Shown here: one piece after another, positions 1-7,571 of the stretch
How positions within the stretch are numbered: the first letter of the stretch is position 1
Layout of the letters: each line of letters begins with the position of its first letter
Assembly (NCBI RefSeq): GCF_025420585.1
Contig: NZ_JAOEGB010000024.1
Span: 62,001-126,000 of the forward strand
DNA from: Planotetraspora sp. A-T 1434
GTDB taxonomy: Bacteria > Actinomycetota > Actinomycetes > Streptosporangiales > Streptosporangiaceae
Length of the DNA stretch: 64,000 nucleotides
Direction of reading: 5' to 3'
Notes under the pieces: generated by a model
Seen by the model: the letters and a program-made list of their open reading frames with translations, nothing else
Told to the model about the DNA's origin: nothing
The model's database searches: none
Translations under genes and position numbers: made by a program

Positions 1-508
1 GGGAACCCCTCCCGGCCGAGGCGGCGTGAGCCGGCGGCTGGAACGGGTCGAACCGCTCGGACGGCTCTTCGCCCTCCGGCTCCCCGGAGGTGGCCGGAGC
101 CGAGGATCCGCCTTTCCGGGGACCACGGCCGGCCGGGGCGGCGGGCGCCGGTGGCTGGAACGGCCGGAACGGGTCGAACGCCTGAGACTGCTGAGACGAC
201 TCGTCGCCGATCACGTTTGAGGCTGAAGACCGCGCCGTCTTGCCCTTGGACGGCTGCTGAGCGGTCCCGGCGGCATTTCCGGCAGTGGCTTCCGCGGCGT
301 TCTCCGCGGTGGACGCGGTGGACGCGGTGGACGCGGTGAACTCGGACGCGGGCTGAGGTGCGGGATCGTCGTCGCGAATGGGACGGAACGCGATCGTCTG
401 CTCCTCCGGCGTCTCCGGGTGCTCGTCGATGGCCGGCTCCTCGGTTGCGGCGTCGCCGGACGGCTTGGCGGGCTTGGGGACGGGAGTCTTCCTGGCAGCC
501 GATTTCAC
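1..508 (-). CDS. Low-complexity Pro/Ala/Ser-rich protein, N-terminal part
   Basis: The reading frame stays open from a GTG at 506-508 to the left edge, so the C-terminus is outside the window. The GTG overlaps the TGA of the siroheme synthase gene (GTGA, 4 bp), so it is probably translationally coupled to it. The visible 169 residues start MKSAARKTPVPKPAK and continue as a disordered Pro/Ala/Ser/Glu-rich stretch with a Ser-Thr-Ala triplet run and a recurring RFDPF..PPA motif (two copies). No domain, membrane segment or signal peptide is visible. I do not recognise the family; the visible part looks like a linker or tail ahead of a domain lying outside the window. Confidence 0.55.
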   Translation of the reverse strand, partial: MKSAARKTPVPKPAKPSGDAATEEPAIDEHPETPEEQTIAFRPIRDDDPAPQPASEFTASTASTASTAENAAEATAGNAAGTAQQPSKGKTARSSASNVIGDESSQQSQAFDPFRPFQPPAPAAPAGRGPRKGGSSAPATSGEPEGEEPSERFDPFQPPAHAASAGRGS

Positions 509-1737
509 GGGACCCGCTCCGCTCGCACCATTTCGATCTCCTGGCCGACTCTGACGACCTCACCGACGATCACGATCGCCGGGGGCCGTACCCCGGCCGC
601 GGTCATCCGTTCGGCCACCGTGGACAGCGTGGCGGCGACAGCCCGCTGGGTCGGAAGAGTACCGTCCTGTACCACCATTACGGGCGTTTCTGGGGAACGT
701 CCGTCGCGAAGCAGGGTTTCGGCGATCTCCGCCACCCGCTCGACGCCCATCAGGAATATCAGGGTCCCCTGTGATCTCGCCAGCCCACGCCAGTCGACCG
801 TGGATCTGGGATCCCCGGGCGCCACGTGTACCGAGATCACATGGAACTCCTGGCTCACTCCACGATGGGTGACCGGAACACCGGCGGCCGCGGGGACGGC
901 GACCGCGCTGGTGATGCCCGGGACCACGGTCACCGGGATGCCCGCCCGCGCGCACGCGATCATCTCCTCGCCACCACGGCCGAAGACGAAGGGGTCGCCC
1001 CCCTTCAGCCGCACCACGAACTTGCCCTGCCGGGCGTGCTCGATGAGCAGCTCGTTGATCTTATCCTGGGCGAGCGCGCGGCCGTAAGGGATCTTCGCGG
1101 CGTCGATCAGCTCGACGTCGGCGGGCAGCTCGTCTAGCAGGGCACGAGGCGCGAGGCGGTCGGCCACGACCACGTCGGCTTGGGCCAGCAGCTGGCGCCC
1201 CCGGACGGTGATGAGGCCGGGATCCCCCGGGCCGCCGCCGACCAGCGCGACACCGACCGGCTTGGTGCGGTGGCGGCGGGCATCCACGGTGCCGTCGCGC
1301 AGCGCGCCGACGACGGCGTCGCGGATCCCGGCGGCCCTGCGGGGGTCGCCCCCGGCGGTGACGGCGACGCTGATCTCGTCGACCCGGCCGCTCGCGGGCG
1401 TCCAGGCCGCCGAGGCGTCCTTGTCATCGGCCCGCACGCACCAGATCCGCTTGGCGTCGGCCTCGGCGGCGATTGCCGTGTTCACCTCGCGGTTGCTGGT
1501 GCAGGCGTGGACCAGCCAGGCGCCGTCGCAGTCACCGACCTGGTAGGGCCGCCGCTCCCATGTCACCCTGCCGTCGGCGATCAGATCGTCGAGCGCCGGG
1601 GTGACGCTGGGAGAGACCAGAGTGACCGACGCTCCGGCGTCGAGCAGCGCGGGGACCCGCCGCTGGGCGACGCGTCCGCCGCCGACGACGAGGACCCGTC
1701 TCCCGTGGAGGCGGAGGCCGAGCAGGTAGGGCGCCAT
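505..1737 (-). CDS. cysG: Siroheme synthase / uroporphyrinogen-III C-methyltransferase
   Basis: A 410-aa fusion. Residues 1-150 form a precorrin-2 dehydrogenase/ferrochelatase-type Rossmann domain (VLVVGGGRVAQRR near the N-terminus). Residues 160-405 form the SUMT tetrapyrrole methylase, with GGGPGDPGLITVRG, the VRLKGGDPFVFGRGGEE motif and VPGITSAVAVPAAAGVPVTHRG-type SAM-site residues. It methylates uroporphyrinogen III to precorrin-2 and oxidises it towards sirohydrochlorin, feeding siroheme and cobalamin. At 410 aa it is shorter than the 457-aa E. coli CysG. It lies 125 bp beyond cobT, after a hairpin, so it probably has its own promoter. The start has good N-terminal agreement with the family. 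Family assignment is firm; whether the chelatase activity is retained cannot be read from sequence, since a separate CbiX is encoded nearby. Confidence 0.93.
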   Translation of the reverse strand: MAPYLLGLRLHGRRVLVVGGGRVAQRRVPALLDAGASVTLVSPSVTPALDDLIADGRVTWERRPYQVGDCDGAWLVHACTSNREVNTAIAAEADAKRIWCVRADDKDASAAWTPASGRVDEISVAVTAGGDPRRAAGIRDAVVGALRDGTVDARRHRTKPVGVALVGGGPGDPGLITVRGRQLLAQADVVVADRLAPRALLDELPADVELIDAAKIPYGRALAQDKINELLIEHARQGKFVVRLKGGDPFVFGRGGEEMIACARAGIPVTVVPGITSAVAVPAAAGVPVTHRGVSQEFHVISVHVAPGDPRSTVDWRGLARSQGTLIFLMGVERVAEIAETLLRDGRSPETPVMVVQDGTLPTQRAVAATLSTVAERMTAAGVRPPAIVIVGEVVRVGQEIEMVRAERVP

Positions 1738-1828
1738 GACCCCAGTCTCCCTAATGCGTCAAGCGTGCTCTGTTAGGAGGCAAACCTACCTGTTGACCTG
1801 TGATGGCACCCACCAGACGAGACTTATC

Positions 1829-1857
1829 GGCCTCGACCTGAGGGTTTCGGCGAGGCC
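1829..1857 (-). terminator. Hairpin terminator after cobT
   Basis: A 7-bp GC-rich stem (GGCCTCG at 1829-1835 pairing with CGAGGCC at 1851-1857) with a 15-nt loop begins a few bases beyond the cobT stop and precedes the cysG promoter region. There is no clear T-tract, as is common in high-GC actinobacteria. Confidence 0.45.
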
Positions 1858-1862
1858 GAGGG

Positions 1863-2948
1863 TCAGGACTCCTTGTCCGCCACGCCCGCGGCGTCGAAGG
1901 TCGCGACCTCGTGCATGACCCGCGCCGCCGCGCTGACCAGGGGGTGGGCGAGCAGGCCGCCGGTGCCCTCGCCGAGGCGGAGCTCCAGGTCGACGAGCGG
2001 GCGCAGGCCAAGGTGGGACAGCGCCAGCGCGTGGCCGGGCTCGGCTGACCGGTGCCCCGCGACGCAGTAGCCGACCGCGTCGGGAGCGAGCGCGGCGGCC
2101 GCCAGAGCCGCCGATCCGGCGATCACGCCGTCGAGGATGACGGGGACCCGCGCCGCCGCCGCGCCGAGGACGAACCCGGCGATCGCGGCGTGCTCGAACC
2201 CGCCGACCGCCGCGAGCGCCCGGAGGGCGGCCTCCGGCCCATCCTGTACGGCTCCCGCCTCCGGAATCGCGTTGGTCCGGAGCGCCTGGCGGACGATCTC
2301 GATCTTGTGCTGGTGCATGTCGTCGTCGATGCCGGTGCCGCGCCCGGTGGCCGCGGCGGGGTCGTGGCCGGTGAAGGCGCAGATCAGGGCCGCTGATGCC
2401 GTGGTGTTGGCGATGCCCATGTCGCCGGTGATCAGACAGCGGTCGCCTCGTCCGATCAGGTCTCGGGCCACCTCGATGCCGGCGCGGAGGGCCTCGACCG
2501 CCTGCTCCGGCGTCATCGCGGGCCCCTGGGACAGGTCGGCCGTGCCGTACGCGACCTTGCGGGAGATCAGGCCGGGGGCGGCGGGCACGTCGGCGGCCAC
2601 GCCGACGTCGACGACGGTCACCGAGGCGCCGACCTGGGTGGCGAACGCGTTGGCGACGGCTCCCCCGGCGGCGAAGTTGGCCACCATCTGCGCGGTGACC
2701 TCCTGCGGCCACGGGGTGACCCCCTGGGCGTGCACTCCATGGTCGGCGGCGAAGATCGCAAGCGCGGCGGGCGCCGGCAGCGGCGGCGGGCAGACGCCCG
2801 CGACCCCGGCCAGCCGTACCGCCACGTCTTCGAGCACGCCGAGCGCGCCGCGCGGCTTGGTGAGCCGGTCCTGGTGGGCCCGTGCCTCGGCCATCGCGAC
2901 CGCGTCCACGGGGCCGATGGCCGCGATGGTCTCGTCAAGCAGCGTCAT
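1863..2948 (-). CDS. cobT: Nicotinate-nucleotide--dimethylbenzimidazole phosphoribosyltransferase
   Basis: 361 aa, the usual CobT length (about 350). It makes alpha-ribazole phosphate for the lower ligand of cobalamin. Recognisable features are the N-terminal LTKPRGALGVLE segment, AADHGVHAQGVTPWPQEVT around residues 90-110, the DVGVA motif near 125, the GDMGIANTTASAAL motif near 170-185, and the C-terminal LDLRLGEGTG-like segment (here DLELRLGEGTGG) with the general-base Glu. It starts 11 bp after cbiX on the same strand, so it is part of the GNAT-(42 aa)-cbiX-cobT transcription unit. The assignment is secure. Confidence 0.95.
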   Translation of the reverse strand: MTLLDETIAAIGPVDAVAMAEARAHQDRLTKPRGALGVLEDVAVRLAGVAGVCPPPLPAPAALAIFAADHGVHAQGVTPWPQEVTAQMVANFAAGGAVANAFATQVGASVTVVDVGVAADVPAAPGLISRKVAYGTADLSQGPAMTPEQAVEALRAGIEVARDLIGRGDRCLITGDMGIANTTASAALICAFTGHDPAAATGRGTGIDDDMHQHKIEIVRQALRTNAIPEAGAVQDGPEAALRALAAVGGFEHAAIAGFVLGAAAARVPVILDGVIAGSAALAAAALAPDAVGYCVAGHRSAEPGHALALSHLGLRPLVDLELRLGEGTGGLLAHPLVSAAARVMHEVATFDAAGVADKES

Positions 2949-2959
2949 GGGCCACTCCT

Positions 2960-4090
2960 TCAGACGGCGCTGGGCACCCCTGGCCCGGCGTCAATTCCGG
3001 CGTCGAAGCCCCCATCCAGCCCGGCATTCAGGCCCGCGTCAAGCTCGGCCTCCAACTCCACGTCGAGTTCGGCGTCCAACTCGGCGTCCAACTCGGCGTC
3101 CAACTTGGCGTCGAGCTCCCCATCCAGCTCCATGTCCAGCTCCATGTCGATGTCCGGGTCGATGTCCGGGTCGAAATCCGTGGGACGGTCCGCGGGGAGG
3201 GCCGGAGCCGGGGACAGCGCGAGGCGGGGCTCGGGCCGGGGAGGGGGCTGGATGGCGAGGACGTTGTGGTAGCCGTGGCGAGCGGGCGGCTCCCCGGCGC
3301 CGGCCAGCGCCTCCTCGTACCGGTCGATGACGACGTCGGCCAGGCCCTCGCAGTCGCCGATGACCTCCGCGCACCGGACGTCCAGGCCCTCGTGGTTGGC
3401 CGCGTAGGCCAGCGCCTGCGCCCAGATCCGCTCCAGGACAGCCCCGGCGAACAGGACATAGGGAAGGACGATCACGCGCTTGGCGCCGAGCCGGCGGCAG
3501 CGCTCCAGCCCGCCGGGGACGCCCGGGCGGCTGTGGGAGACATAGGCCGTCTCCACGGTGAGCAGCTCGCCGGCGTGGGTCTCCCAGAACAGCCTGGAGA
3601 CCCGGTGGACCTCGGCGTTCACGGCGGGATCGGCCGAGCCGTGACCGACCAGGACCACGGCGGTCTCGGCCGGGCCGATGAGCTCTTGGGGCTCGTCCGT
3701 CACGAGCCTCGGCATCTCCGCGCGCGCGTCGGCGAGCCGTTCCGCGAGCAGCCGGAGCACGCGCGGGTCGGGACCGAGGGGCCGGCCGAGGTCGTATTCG
3801 AGCGTGGGGTGGCGCTCCTGCTCCAGCGCCATCGTGCCGGGCACGTCGCCGAGCGCCTGCCGGTCGCCGGTGAGGCTCAGCGGCACGGCGATCAGGTGGT
3901 GGTGCCCGCGGGCGACGAGGGAGGCGATGGAGTCGCCGAGCGCCGGGCGCGCGTTCGTGATGAAGCCCCCGCTGACCTCAGCGGGGAGGCCGTCGAGGCG
4001 GCAGCGGAGACGGTGAACGAACCTGCCGAACTCGGCCACGCCGGTCTCATCGTGGGTGCCATGTCCGATGAGCAGCAGCGGCGGTTTCAT
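2960..4090 (-). CDS. cbiX: CbiX-type sirohydrochlorin chelatase with acidic repeat tail
   Basis: 376 aa. Residues 1-280 contain two CbiX/SirB half-domains. The first begins LLLIGHGTHDETG and the second carries VVLVGHGSADPAVN near residue 165; the conserved His of each is the chelatase metal ligand. Enzymes of this family insert cobalt (or iron) into sirohydrochlorin. From about residue 300 to the C-terminus the protein is an unusual acidic repeat built from D/E-x-x-L/I-D tetrads (DAELDAELDAELD and variants). Bacillus CbiX instead carries a His-rich C-terminal region, so a metal-buffering or interaction role for this tail is a guess. The ATG follows directly after the TAG of the 42-aa ORF, and cobT is 11 bp downstream. 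The metal used cannot be decided from sequence. Confidence 0.9.
   Translation of the reverse strand: MKPPLLLIGHGTHDETGVAEFGRFVHRLRCRLDGLPAEVSGGFITNARPALGDSIASLVARGHHHLIAVPLSLTGDRQALGDVPGTMALEQERHPTLEYDLGRPLGPDPRVLRLLAERLADARAEMPRLVTDEPQELIGPAETAVVLVGHGSADPAVNAEVHRVSRLFWETHAGELLTVETAYVSHSRPGVPGGLERCRRLGAKRVIVLPYVLFAGAVLERIWAQALAYAANHEGLDVRCAEVIGDCEGLADVVIDRYEEALAGAGEPPARHGYHNVLAIQPPPRPEPRLALSPAPALPADRPTDFDPDIDPDIDMELDMELDGELDAKLDAELDAELDAELDVELEAELDAGLNAGLDGGFDAGIDAGPGVPSAV
3040..3175. repeat. Degenerate 12-bp tandem repeat encoding an acidic tail
   Basis: Tandem copies related to GTCGAGTTCGGC / GTCCAACTCGGC encode the repeated Leu-Asp-Ala-Glu tetrads of the CbiX C-terminus. Unit boundaries stay in frame, so copy-number change would lengthen or shorten the tail without breaking the gene. 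Confidence 0.75.
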
Positions 4091-4219
4091 CTAGCTGATC
4101 TCCCATGCCTTGACCTGCGGATACGTGATCCGGTTTCGCCGGACAACCCCCAGGGGCCAATCATGGGCCGCGCTTGACCGATCGCCCAGGCGGTAGGGCA
4201 ATTCTTTACCTTTTGTCAT
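4091..4219 (-). CDS. Small basic protein, 42 aa, in the cobalamin operon
   Basis: A 43-codon ORF starting MTKGKELPYRLGDRSSAAHD fills exactly the space between the acetyltransferase gene and cbiX. Its ATG overlaps the upstream TGA (ATGA, 4216-4219), and its TAG is followed with no gap by the cbiX ATG. That packing is the pattern of translationally coupled operon genes and is the main evidence that it is translated. The product is basic, with two Trp and two Tyr, and no membrane segment or known motif. Codon third positions are less GC-biased than in its neighbours, so a leader or coupling peptide is as likely as a functional protein. Confidence 0.45.
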   Translation of the reverse strand: MTKGKELPYRLGDRSSAAHDWPLGVVRRNRITYPQVKAWEIS

Positions 4220-5295
4220 GAGATTTCCCCGTTGAGCACGCTGAACAGTACGGCGTCGGCCCGTCCGCCGGGCACCGGAAGGGCCTGCCTCAGGATGCCC
4301 TCCTCGATGAACCCGGCCCGCCGCGCCACCGCCTGGCTGGTGTGGTTCCCGGTCGCCACGAGCAGATGGACGCGGTGGAACCCCACCTTGAACAGATGCG
4401 CGGTGACGGTCCGCGTGGCCTCCACGGCGTACCCCTGGCGACGGGCCCACGGCGAGATCCAGTACCCCACCTCGACGTCCCCACGCTCGTGATCCTCGCG
4501 CTGCACGCCTATCGCCCCCGCCAGCCGGCCGCCCTCGCGCGGCTCGATCGCGAAATTGCCCAGGACCGAGCCTCCAGCGTGGGCGATCCGGGTGCACCAG
4601 TCGATCGCGCGCTCCAGCGTGTACCCGTGCGCCCAGGGCATCCAGCGGGCGATCTCCGCGTCGTCCCTGACGGCCGCCAGCAGGTCGAACGCGTCCCGCT
4701 TGACGAACCGCCGCAGGATCAGGCGGTCGCTCTCCAGCCCGTGCTCCATCCCGGTACGGCTGTCGCCGCGCAGCATGCCGAAGACCACCAGGTCGTGCGG
4801 GCCGTCGTCCTCGAACCCGGCGCCCCGGAGCAGGCCCTCCCTGGTGAAGCCGGCCTTCTCCGCGACGCGGACGGACGCCACATTGTCCGCGTTGGCCCGC
4901 AGCTCGATCCGGCGTAACACGCCCTCCCCGAGAAGCCGCCCGGCGAGCCCGCGGACGGCCTCCGTCGCGTAGCCGCGTCTGCGGTGGGCCGGATGCACGC
5001 CGTACCCGACCTCGGACGTGCCGGCGCCCCACTGCGTCTTGAACAGGCTGATCGCGCCCACGACGGCGCCCCCGGCCTCCATGGCGAGGTGGACGCCCTG
5101 GCCGGAGCGCCACAACTCGTGCACACCCTGGGAGAGCCACTGCGCGATCCCCAGCGGGTGGCCGGGAGCTCCCGGTGGCAGGGCGGTCGAGTGAGCGCCT
5201 TCGGCGATGATCGCGCGCACCTGACCCGCGTCCCCCGGGCCGAACGGCCGGAGCACCAGCCGCTCGGTGTTGATCGTCAGCCGCTCGTCGAACAC
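4216..5295 (-). CDS. Tandem-domain GNAT N-acetyltransferase
   Basis: 359 aa made of two RimJ/RimL-type GNAT domains. Domain 1 (about 1-175) has TERLVLRPFGPGDA, a VGYGVHPAHRRRGYATEAV acetyl-CoA loop (R/Q-x-x-G-x-A) and NVASVRVAEKAGF. Domain 2 (about 185-355) repeats these features (SDRLILRRFVKRDA, WARRQGYAVEATR, SQAVARRAGFIEEG). Both acetyl-CoA pyrophosphate loops look intact. The start is placed at the GTG at 5293-5295 (MFDERLTINTERL) because GGAG lies 8 nt upstream; a longer open frame reaches 5403 but is not GNAT-like. The gene leads the operon that continues into cbiX and cobT. The substrate is unknown; family members acetylate protein N-termini, amines or antibiotics. Confidence 0.85.
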   Translation of the reverse strand: MFDERLTINTERLVLRPFGPGDAGQVRAIIAEGAHSTALPPGAPGHPLGIAQWLSQGVHELWRSGQGVHLAMEAGGAVVGAISLFKTQWGAGTSEVGYGVHPAHRRRGYATEAVRGLAGRLLGEGVLRRIELRANADNVASVRVAEKAGFTREGLLRGAGFEDDGPHDLVVFGMLRGDSRTGMEHGLESDRLILRRFVKRDAFDLLAAVRDDAEIARWMPWAHGYTLERAIDWCTRIAHAGGSVLGNFAIEPREGGRLAGAIGVQREDHERGDVEVGYWISPWARRQGYAVEATRTVTAHLFKVGFHRVHLLVATGNHTSQAVARRAGFIEEGILRQALPVPGGRADAVLFSVLNGEIS

Positions 5296-5372
5296 AGCGT
5301 CACTCCAGTAAATATGTGGATCTTTTCGCCCGAGACAGACTCGGGTGCGGCCCGAAACCGGCCCACGCCGAT

Positions 5373-5396
5373 GTTTGGAGCAAGGGGGCCGGGTAC
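5373..5396 (+). promoter_or_regulatory. SigB/SigH-like stress promoter
   Basis: GTTT (5373-5376), a 14-nt spacer, then GGGTAC (5391-5396) matches the actinobacterial SigB-group consensus GTTT-N14-16-GGGTA. It lies about 36 bp upstream of the DUF2795 start and is oriented towards it. Prediction only. Confidence 0.5.
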
Positions 5397-5431
5397 GAGC
5401 CACCTCATGACCCTAATCGGGAGGTGAGGTC

Positions 5432-5848
5432 ATGAGTATCCAACGCGGCAGTGCCAAGCACGGCCCCCGCCTCGACGAGGAGCAGAAGCACGAGACCGCA
5501 GGGCTGGTGCGCGGCGCAGGGACGACCCACGCGCAGGAGTGGAAGGAGCCCGAGCCCGCGCAGCAGCCAGAGGACGACCTGTCGCCGAGGCGGCGGCCGC
5601 CCGGCCGCGAGCCCGGCACCCCCATCGGCATCACGCCGGCCGACGTCGAACGCCGCAGCAACCTCGCGAAATGGCTGAGCGACGCCCGCTATCCGGCCGG
5701 TCCCGACGGTCTTCTGGCCCACGCAGAGAGCAAGAACGCTCCCGACGCCGTCCTCGAGGCGGTGCGGCAACTGCCCGATCTAAAGTTCCACAACGTCGGC
5801 GAGGTCGCCGAGGCCCTCGGTCTTGGGGTGGAACGCCGGCGCTGGTGA
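5432..5848 (+). CDS. DUF2795 domain protein
   Basis: 138 aa. The N-terminal half is disordered and charged (Glu/Arg/Pro rich, residues 1-70). Residues 73-130 form a DUF2795 domain (ERRSNLAKWLSDARYPAG ... LEAVRQLPDLKFHNVGEVAEALG). GGAGGTGAGGTC just before the ATG is a strong ribosome binding site. The next gene, an Rv2629-type factor, starts 14 bp downstream on the same strand. A SigB-like promoter lies upstream, so the pair is probably expressed under stress or stationary phase. DUF2795 proteins have no established biochemical function that I can state. Confidence 0.85.
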   Translation: MSIQRGSAKHGPRLDEEQKHETAGLVRGAGTTHAQEWKEPEPAQQPEDDLSPRRRPPGREPGTPIGITPADVERRSNLAKWLSDARYPAGPDGLLAHAESKNAPDAVLEAVRQLPDLKFHNVGEVAEALGLGVERRRW

Positions 5849-5861
5849 AAGGAGGCGACCG

Positions 5862-6929
5862 GTGAGACTCGACTTCATCCGGCCGATTTACCGGCGCGCA
5901 GGGCCGTTCGCCTCGGTCTACCTCGACACCGACCGCTCCAAGGAAGGGGCGTCCAACGTCATCCAGCGGCGCTGGGCCCGGCTCAGACAGCGGCTCGCCC
6001 AGGCCGGAGCCCCGTCCGGCGTCCTCGACCCCATCGGGGAGCTGGTCCTCGACCCCGCCGAGGCCACGCCCGGCAGGGCGGTGTTCGCCGAAGGCCGGGA
6101 GGTGGTGCTCACCGAGCCCCTGACCTCGTCTCCGCGCCGGGAGACCGCGCGGTGGTCACCGCTCCCCCACGTGGTGCCGCTGCTGGCGCAGCGCGGGGAG
6201 CGGGTGCCGCACATCCAGGTGCTTGCCGACCACGCCGGGGCCGATGTGATCATCGTCGCGGAGGGTCCGAAGCGCGAGCTGGTCGTCGAGGCCGCGGACT
6301 GGCCCATCCAGAAGACCGGCGAGGGCGGCTGGGCCCAGTATCGCTTCGAGCGTGACGTCGAGGAGACCTGGCGGCGCAACGCGGCCGCGACCGCCGAGGT
6401 CGTCGACAAGGAGGCGCACGGCCTGGGCGCCGAGGTCATCGTCCTCGCGGGCGACCCCAAGGCGCGGGGGCTCGTCATGGAGTATCTCAGCAAGGACAGC
6501 GCGAAGCGGGTGACGGTCGCCGAGCACGGCAGCCGCGCTCCGGGGGCCGCGCCCCAGCCGTTCCAGGCGGAGGTGGACCGGGCCCTCCGCGCGTGGGCAG
6601 ACCGGCGCCGGGCCGAGTTGCTCGACGCCTACGCGGCGGGTCCGTCGGCGACGGGCCTCCAGGAGACGGCCAGGGCCCTGCGGGACACGCGGGTCCGCAC
6701 GGTGCTGCTGAAGGACGATCCCTCGTCGACCGCCACGATGTGGGTCGGCCCGGAGGCGGCACAGCTGTCCACCGACAGAGCCGAGCTCCTCGACTGGGGT
6801 GTCGAGCAGCCGGTCGAGGAGCGGGCCGACGCGGCCCTCGCCCGCGCGGTCGCCCGGACGGACGGCGAGATCTGGTTCGTCTCCGAGATCGACTCGCCCG
6901 ACGGCGTCGGAGCCGTCCTCCGGTTCTGA
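5862..6929 (+). CDS. Rv2629/baeRF2-type ribosome hibernation factor
   Basis: 355 aa, full length for the bacterial eRF1-like (baeRF2) family that includes Rv2629 and is related to the hibernation factor Balon. It starts MRLDFIRPIYRRAGPFASVY and shows FASVYLDTDRS, then the central DVIIVAEGPKRELVVE region, and a C-terminal segment with LARAVARTDGEIWFVSEIDS. Family members bind near the ribosomal A site of idle ribosomes, by analogy with Pelota/eRF1. The GTG at 5862 is chosen because AAAGGAGG ends 7 nt before it; an upstream in-frame ATG at 5823 lies inside the DUF2795 gene and lacks such a site. It sits in an operon with DUF2795 behind a SigB-like promoter, which agrees with a stress role. The role is inferred from family membership. 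Confidence 0.8.
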   Translation: MRLDFIRPIYRRAGPFASVYLDTDRSKEGASNVIQRRWARLRQRLAQAGAPSGVLDPIGELVLDPAEATPGRAVFAEGREVVLTEPLTSSPRRETARWSPLPHVVPLLAQRGERVPHIQVLADHAGADVIIVAEGPKRELVVEAADWPIQKTGEGGWAQYRFERDVEETWRRNAAATAEVVDKEAHGLGAEVIVLAGDPKARGLVMEYLSKDSAKRVTVAEHGSRAPGAAPQPFQAEVDRALRAWADRRRAELLDAYAAGPSATGLQETARALRDTRVRTVLLKDDPSSTATMWVGPEAAQLSTDRAELLDWGVEQPVEERADAALARAVARTDGEIWFVSEIDSPDGVGAVLRF

Positions 6930-6947
6930 CCGGGACCGGCGCCCGGC

Positions 6948-7571
6948 TCAGACCACGATCACGACCTCGAGCGTGCGGGGGCCGTGGACGCCCTCGACCC
7001 GGTTGAGCTCGATGTCGCTCGTGGCGGAGGGGCCGCTGATCCAGGTCAGCGGCCTCACCGGGTCGAGCCGGGCGACGGCGTCCGGCACGCCCGCGACGAT
7101 CTGGTCCGCCCGCACGAGGCACAGGTGGTAGTCCGGCACGAGCGTCAGAGCCCGCCGTCCCTGCCCCGGCCCGGCGTCGAGCACGATCGTCCCGGTCTCC
7201 GCGATCGCCAGCGCGCACGTGGTGAGGACGCCGTCCACCGCGTCCAGATCGGCCGCGCCGAGCCTGGGCTCGTCGGTGACCTGGTCGATCTCCGACTGCT
7301 CCAGCCACGAGGCCGGGAAGCCGCCGGGCACGGCCAGCCGCCGGGCGGGTCGCTCGGCCACCGACCGGGCGACGAGCGCCGGGACCTCCGGCTCCGCCAC
7401 GACGTGGACGACGGCCTTGTAGTCCCGGACCCGCTCCGCGAAGAGCTCCACGAGCCCTTCGGCCCCTGCGGCGGCGGAGGCCGTACCGCGATAGGCGCGG
7501 GGCACCTCGACGTCGGGGACGCCCGCGACGGCGGCGCGGACGCGGGCAAGGATCAGGTCGCGTGAGCTCAT
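6948..7571 (-). CDS. lutC: Lactate utilisation protein LutC (LUD domain)
   Basis: 207 aa, one LUD/YkgG domain (VLTTCALAIAETGTIVLDAG ... RALTLVPDYHLCLVRADQIV, then SDIELNRVEGVHGPRTLEVV at the C-terminus). LutABC together oxidise L-lactate to pyruvate; LutC is the small subunit without cysteine clusters. The ATG at 7569-7571 overlaps the lutB stop (ATGA), and lutA, lutB and lutC follow one another with 4-bp overlaps. The promoter and GntR-type operators lie ahead of lutA. The assignment is secure as a complex component. Confidence 0.93.
   Translation of the reverse strand: MSSRDLILARVRAAVAGVPDVEVPRAYRGTASAAAGAEGLVELFAERVRDYKAVVHVVAEPEVPALVARSVAERPARRLAVPGGFPASWLEQSEIDQVTDEPRLGAADLDAVDGVLTTCALAIAETGTIVLDAGPGQGRRALTLVPDYHLCLVRADQIVAGVPDAVARLDPVRPLTWISGPSATSDIELNRVEGVHGPRTLEVVIVV

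Noticed and set aside
1770-1787. IdeR/DtxR-like box ahead of cysG
   Set aside because: TTAGG and CCTA half-sites are present but 7 nt apart instead of 9, and inner bases do not match.
1738-4215. Cobalamin riboswitch near the cobalamin genes
   Set aside because: No B12-box-like element is seen upstream of cysG, cobT, cbiX or cobD.
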